The notes below the pieces were generated by a model, which saw nothing but the letters and a program-made list of their open reading frames with translations, ran no database searches and was not told the origin of the DNA. A stretch of DNA of 64,000 nt, taken from the NCBI RefSeq assembly GCF_012849095.1, contig NZ_CP051680.1, positions 2,666,001 to 2,730,000 of the forward strand, in the 5' to 3' direction. This stretch comes from Cohnella herbarum. Lineage in GTDB: Bacteria > Bacillota > Bacilli > Paenibacillales > Paenibacillaceae. The translations under genes were made by a program, and so were the position numbers. Of the stretch, positions 63,490 through 64,000 are shown piece by piece. The stretch's first letter is position 1, and every line of letters starts with the position of its first letter.

Positions 63490-64000
63490 TTAAGCTTTCC
63501 AACGCTCGTTGTCGATCACTTCCGCCGTGCCGTCGCGATCTACGACCCGCTTGCGGTAGCCTTTCGTCTCGATCGTCCCGTAATCGTGGCCCGCATCCGC
63601 CCGATAGACGAAGAAGGTGACGAGCGGTTCATTGCTGCCGCTGTTGATGCTCCGGTGAGCATAGCGAGGCGGTACGTAAACCGCCGCTCCCGGACTGAAC
63701 TTCTCGATCCGAACGTCGCCTTCCGGATTTTCCATCAGCATGAAACCTTGACCCGATAGACAATAATAGACTTCGCCCGTTTCCAGAATCGTGTGAAAAT
63801 GACCTTTGGTCATATAATACTCGTCTCCGACTTTCCCTGGATAAAGGATGCTAGTACCGAATAGCAGTTCTCCCGGATGCTCGGGAAGAGTCAGCTCGTA
63901 AAATTCGTAGACTAGCGGGTCTCCGTCCGCGACGGCTTGATCGAAAGCGGCTTCGTTCGCATACATGCCCTTCATTCGTGACAGTGAACGCTTCGTCGAC
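63490..64000 (-). CDS. Cupin-type glucose-6-phosphate isomerase (5' end beyond window)
   Basis: About 169 aa visible. The pattern GHFHTILETGEVYYCLSG (metal-binding His, His, Glu), PGAAVYVPPRYAHRSINSG (last His) and the C-terminal FVYRADAGHDYG mark the archaeal-type phosphoglucose isomerase family. In frame before the first methionine the sequence continues as KRSLSRMKGMY, as in full-length relatives, so the true start lies outside the window. Converts fructose-6-P and glucose-6-P. Confidence 0.88.
   Translation of the reverse strand, partial: STKRSLSRMKGMYANEAAFDQAVADGDPLVYEFYELTLPEHPGELLFGTSILYPGKVGDEYYMTKGHFHTILETGEVYYCLSGQGFMLMENPEGDVRIEKFSPGAAVYVPPRYAHRSINSGSNEPLVTFFVYRADAGHDYGTIETKGYRKRVVDRDGTAEVIDNERWKA

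Overview
The window looks like a chromosomal stretch of a Paenibacillaceae bacterium (Paenibacillus/Cohnella type, Bacillota). The signs are strong GGAGG ribosome sites with several TTG/GTG starts, lipoprotein sugar-binding proteins with LplB/YtcP-type permeases, YesM/YesN-type sensor kinase and AraC response-regulator pairs, proteins with S-layer homology (SLH) domains, and long intergenic gaps holding short palindromic repeats. I saw no rRNA, tRNA, transposase or CRISPR-Cas genes.

Layout. 1-4.1 kb: end of a sugar-nucleotide/polysaccharide block (DegT aminotransferase, Gfo/Idh dehydrogenase, and on the other strand a GT4-GT2 double glycosyltransferase). 4.3-13.3 kb: housekeeping (aldo/keto reductase, cobyrinate a,c-diamide synthase with an MFS transporter, RarD, and the assimilatory sulfite reductase operon cysJI). 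13.4-20 kb: cell-surface proteins (a BIG2-SLH protein, a 1273-aa RCC1-SLH protein, and a copper-amine-oxidase-stalk protein). 20-23.4 kb: a large BTAD/ATPase/TPR regulator. 23.5-29.1 kb: a cell-wall cluster of lipoprotein, sensor kinase, OmpR-type regulator, amidase and an unusual VanY-CapA fusion. 29.3-36.6 kb: first sugar ABC importer with its two-component system. 37.1-40.6 kb: GH3 beta-glucosidase and a divergent LacI regulator sharing a matched operator. 40.6-52 kb: mixed regulators and their targets (Crp-like regulator and peroxiredoxin-like protein, drug ABC exporter and TetR, HxlR, an unrecognised 481-aa protein, CpdB-like nucleotidase, PhnB-like protein, PadR with a hydrolase). 52-62 kb: one coherent uronate-polysaccharide locus, all on the minus strand (two permeases, binding protein, AraC regulator, kinase, SDR reductase, heparinase-II/III-type lyase, KdgF-like cupin). 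62.4-64 kb: a second aldo/keto reductase and a cupin-type glucose-6-phosphate isomerase cut by the window edge.

How it fits together. The 52-62 kb locus reads as import of uronate-containing oligosaccharides, cytoplasmic lyase cleavage, opening of the unsaturated uronate by the KdgF-like cupin and reduction by the SDR. Each sugar importer has its own conserved promoter-proximal motif just upstream of a candidate -35 hexamer, a good candidate for the binding site of its own AraC-type regulator. The most unusual DNA is in the intergenic gaps: several arrays, unrelated in sequence, of short (often palindromic) elements spaced at or near 51 bp.
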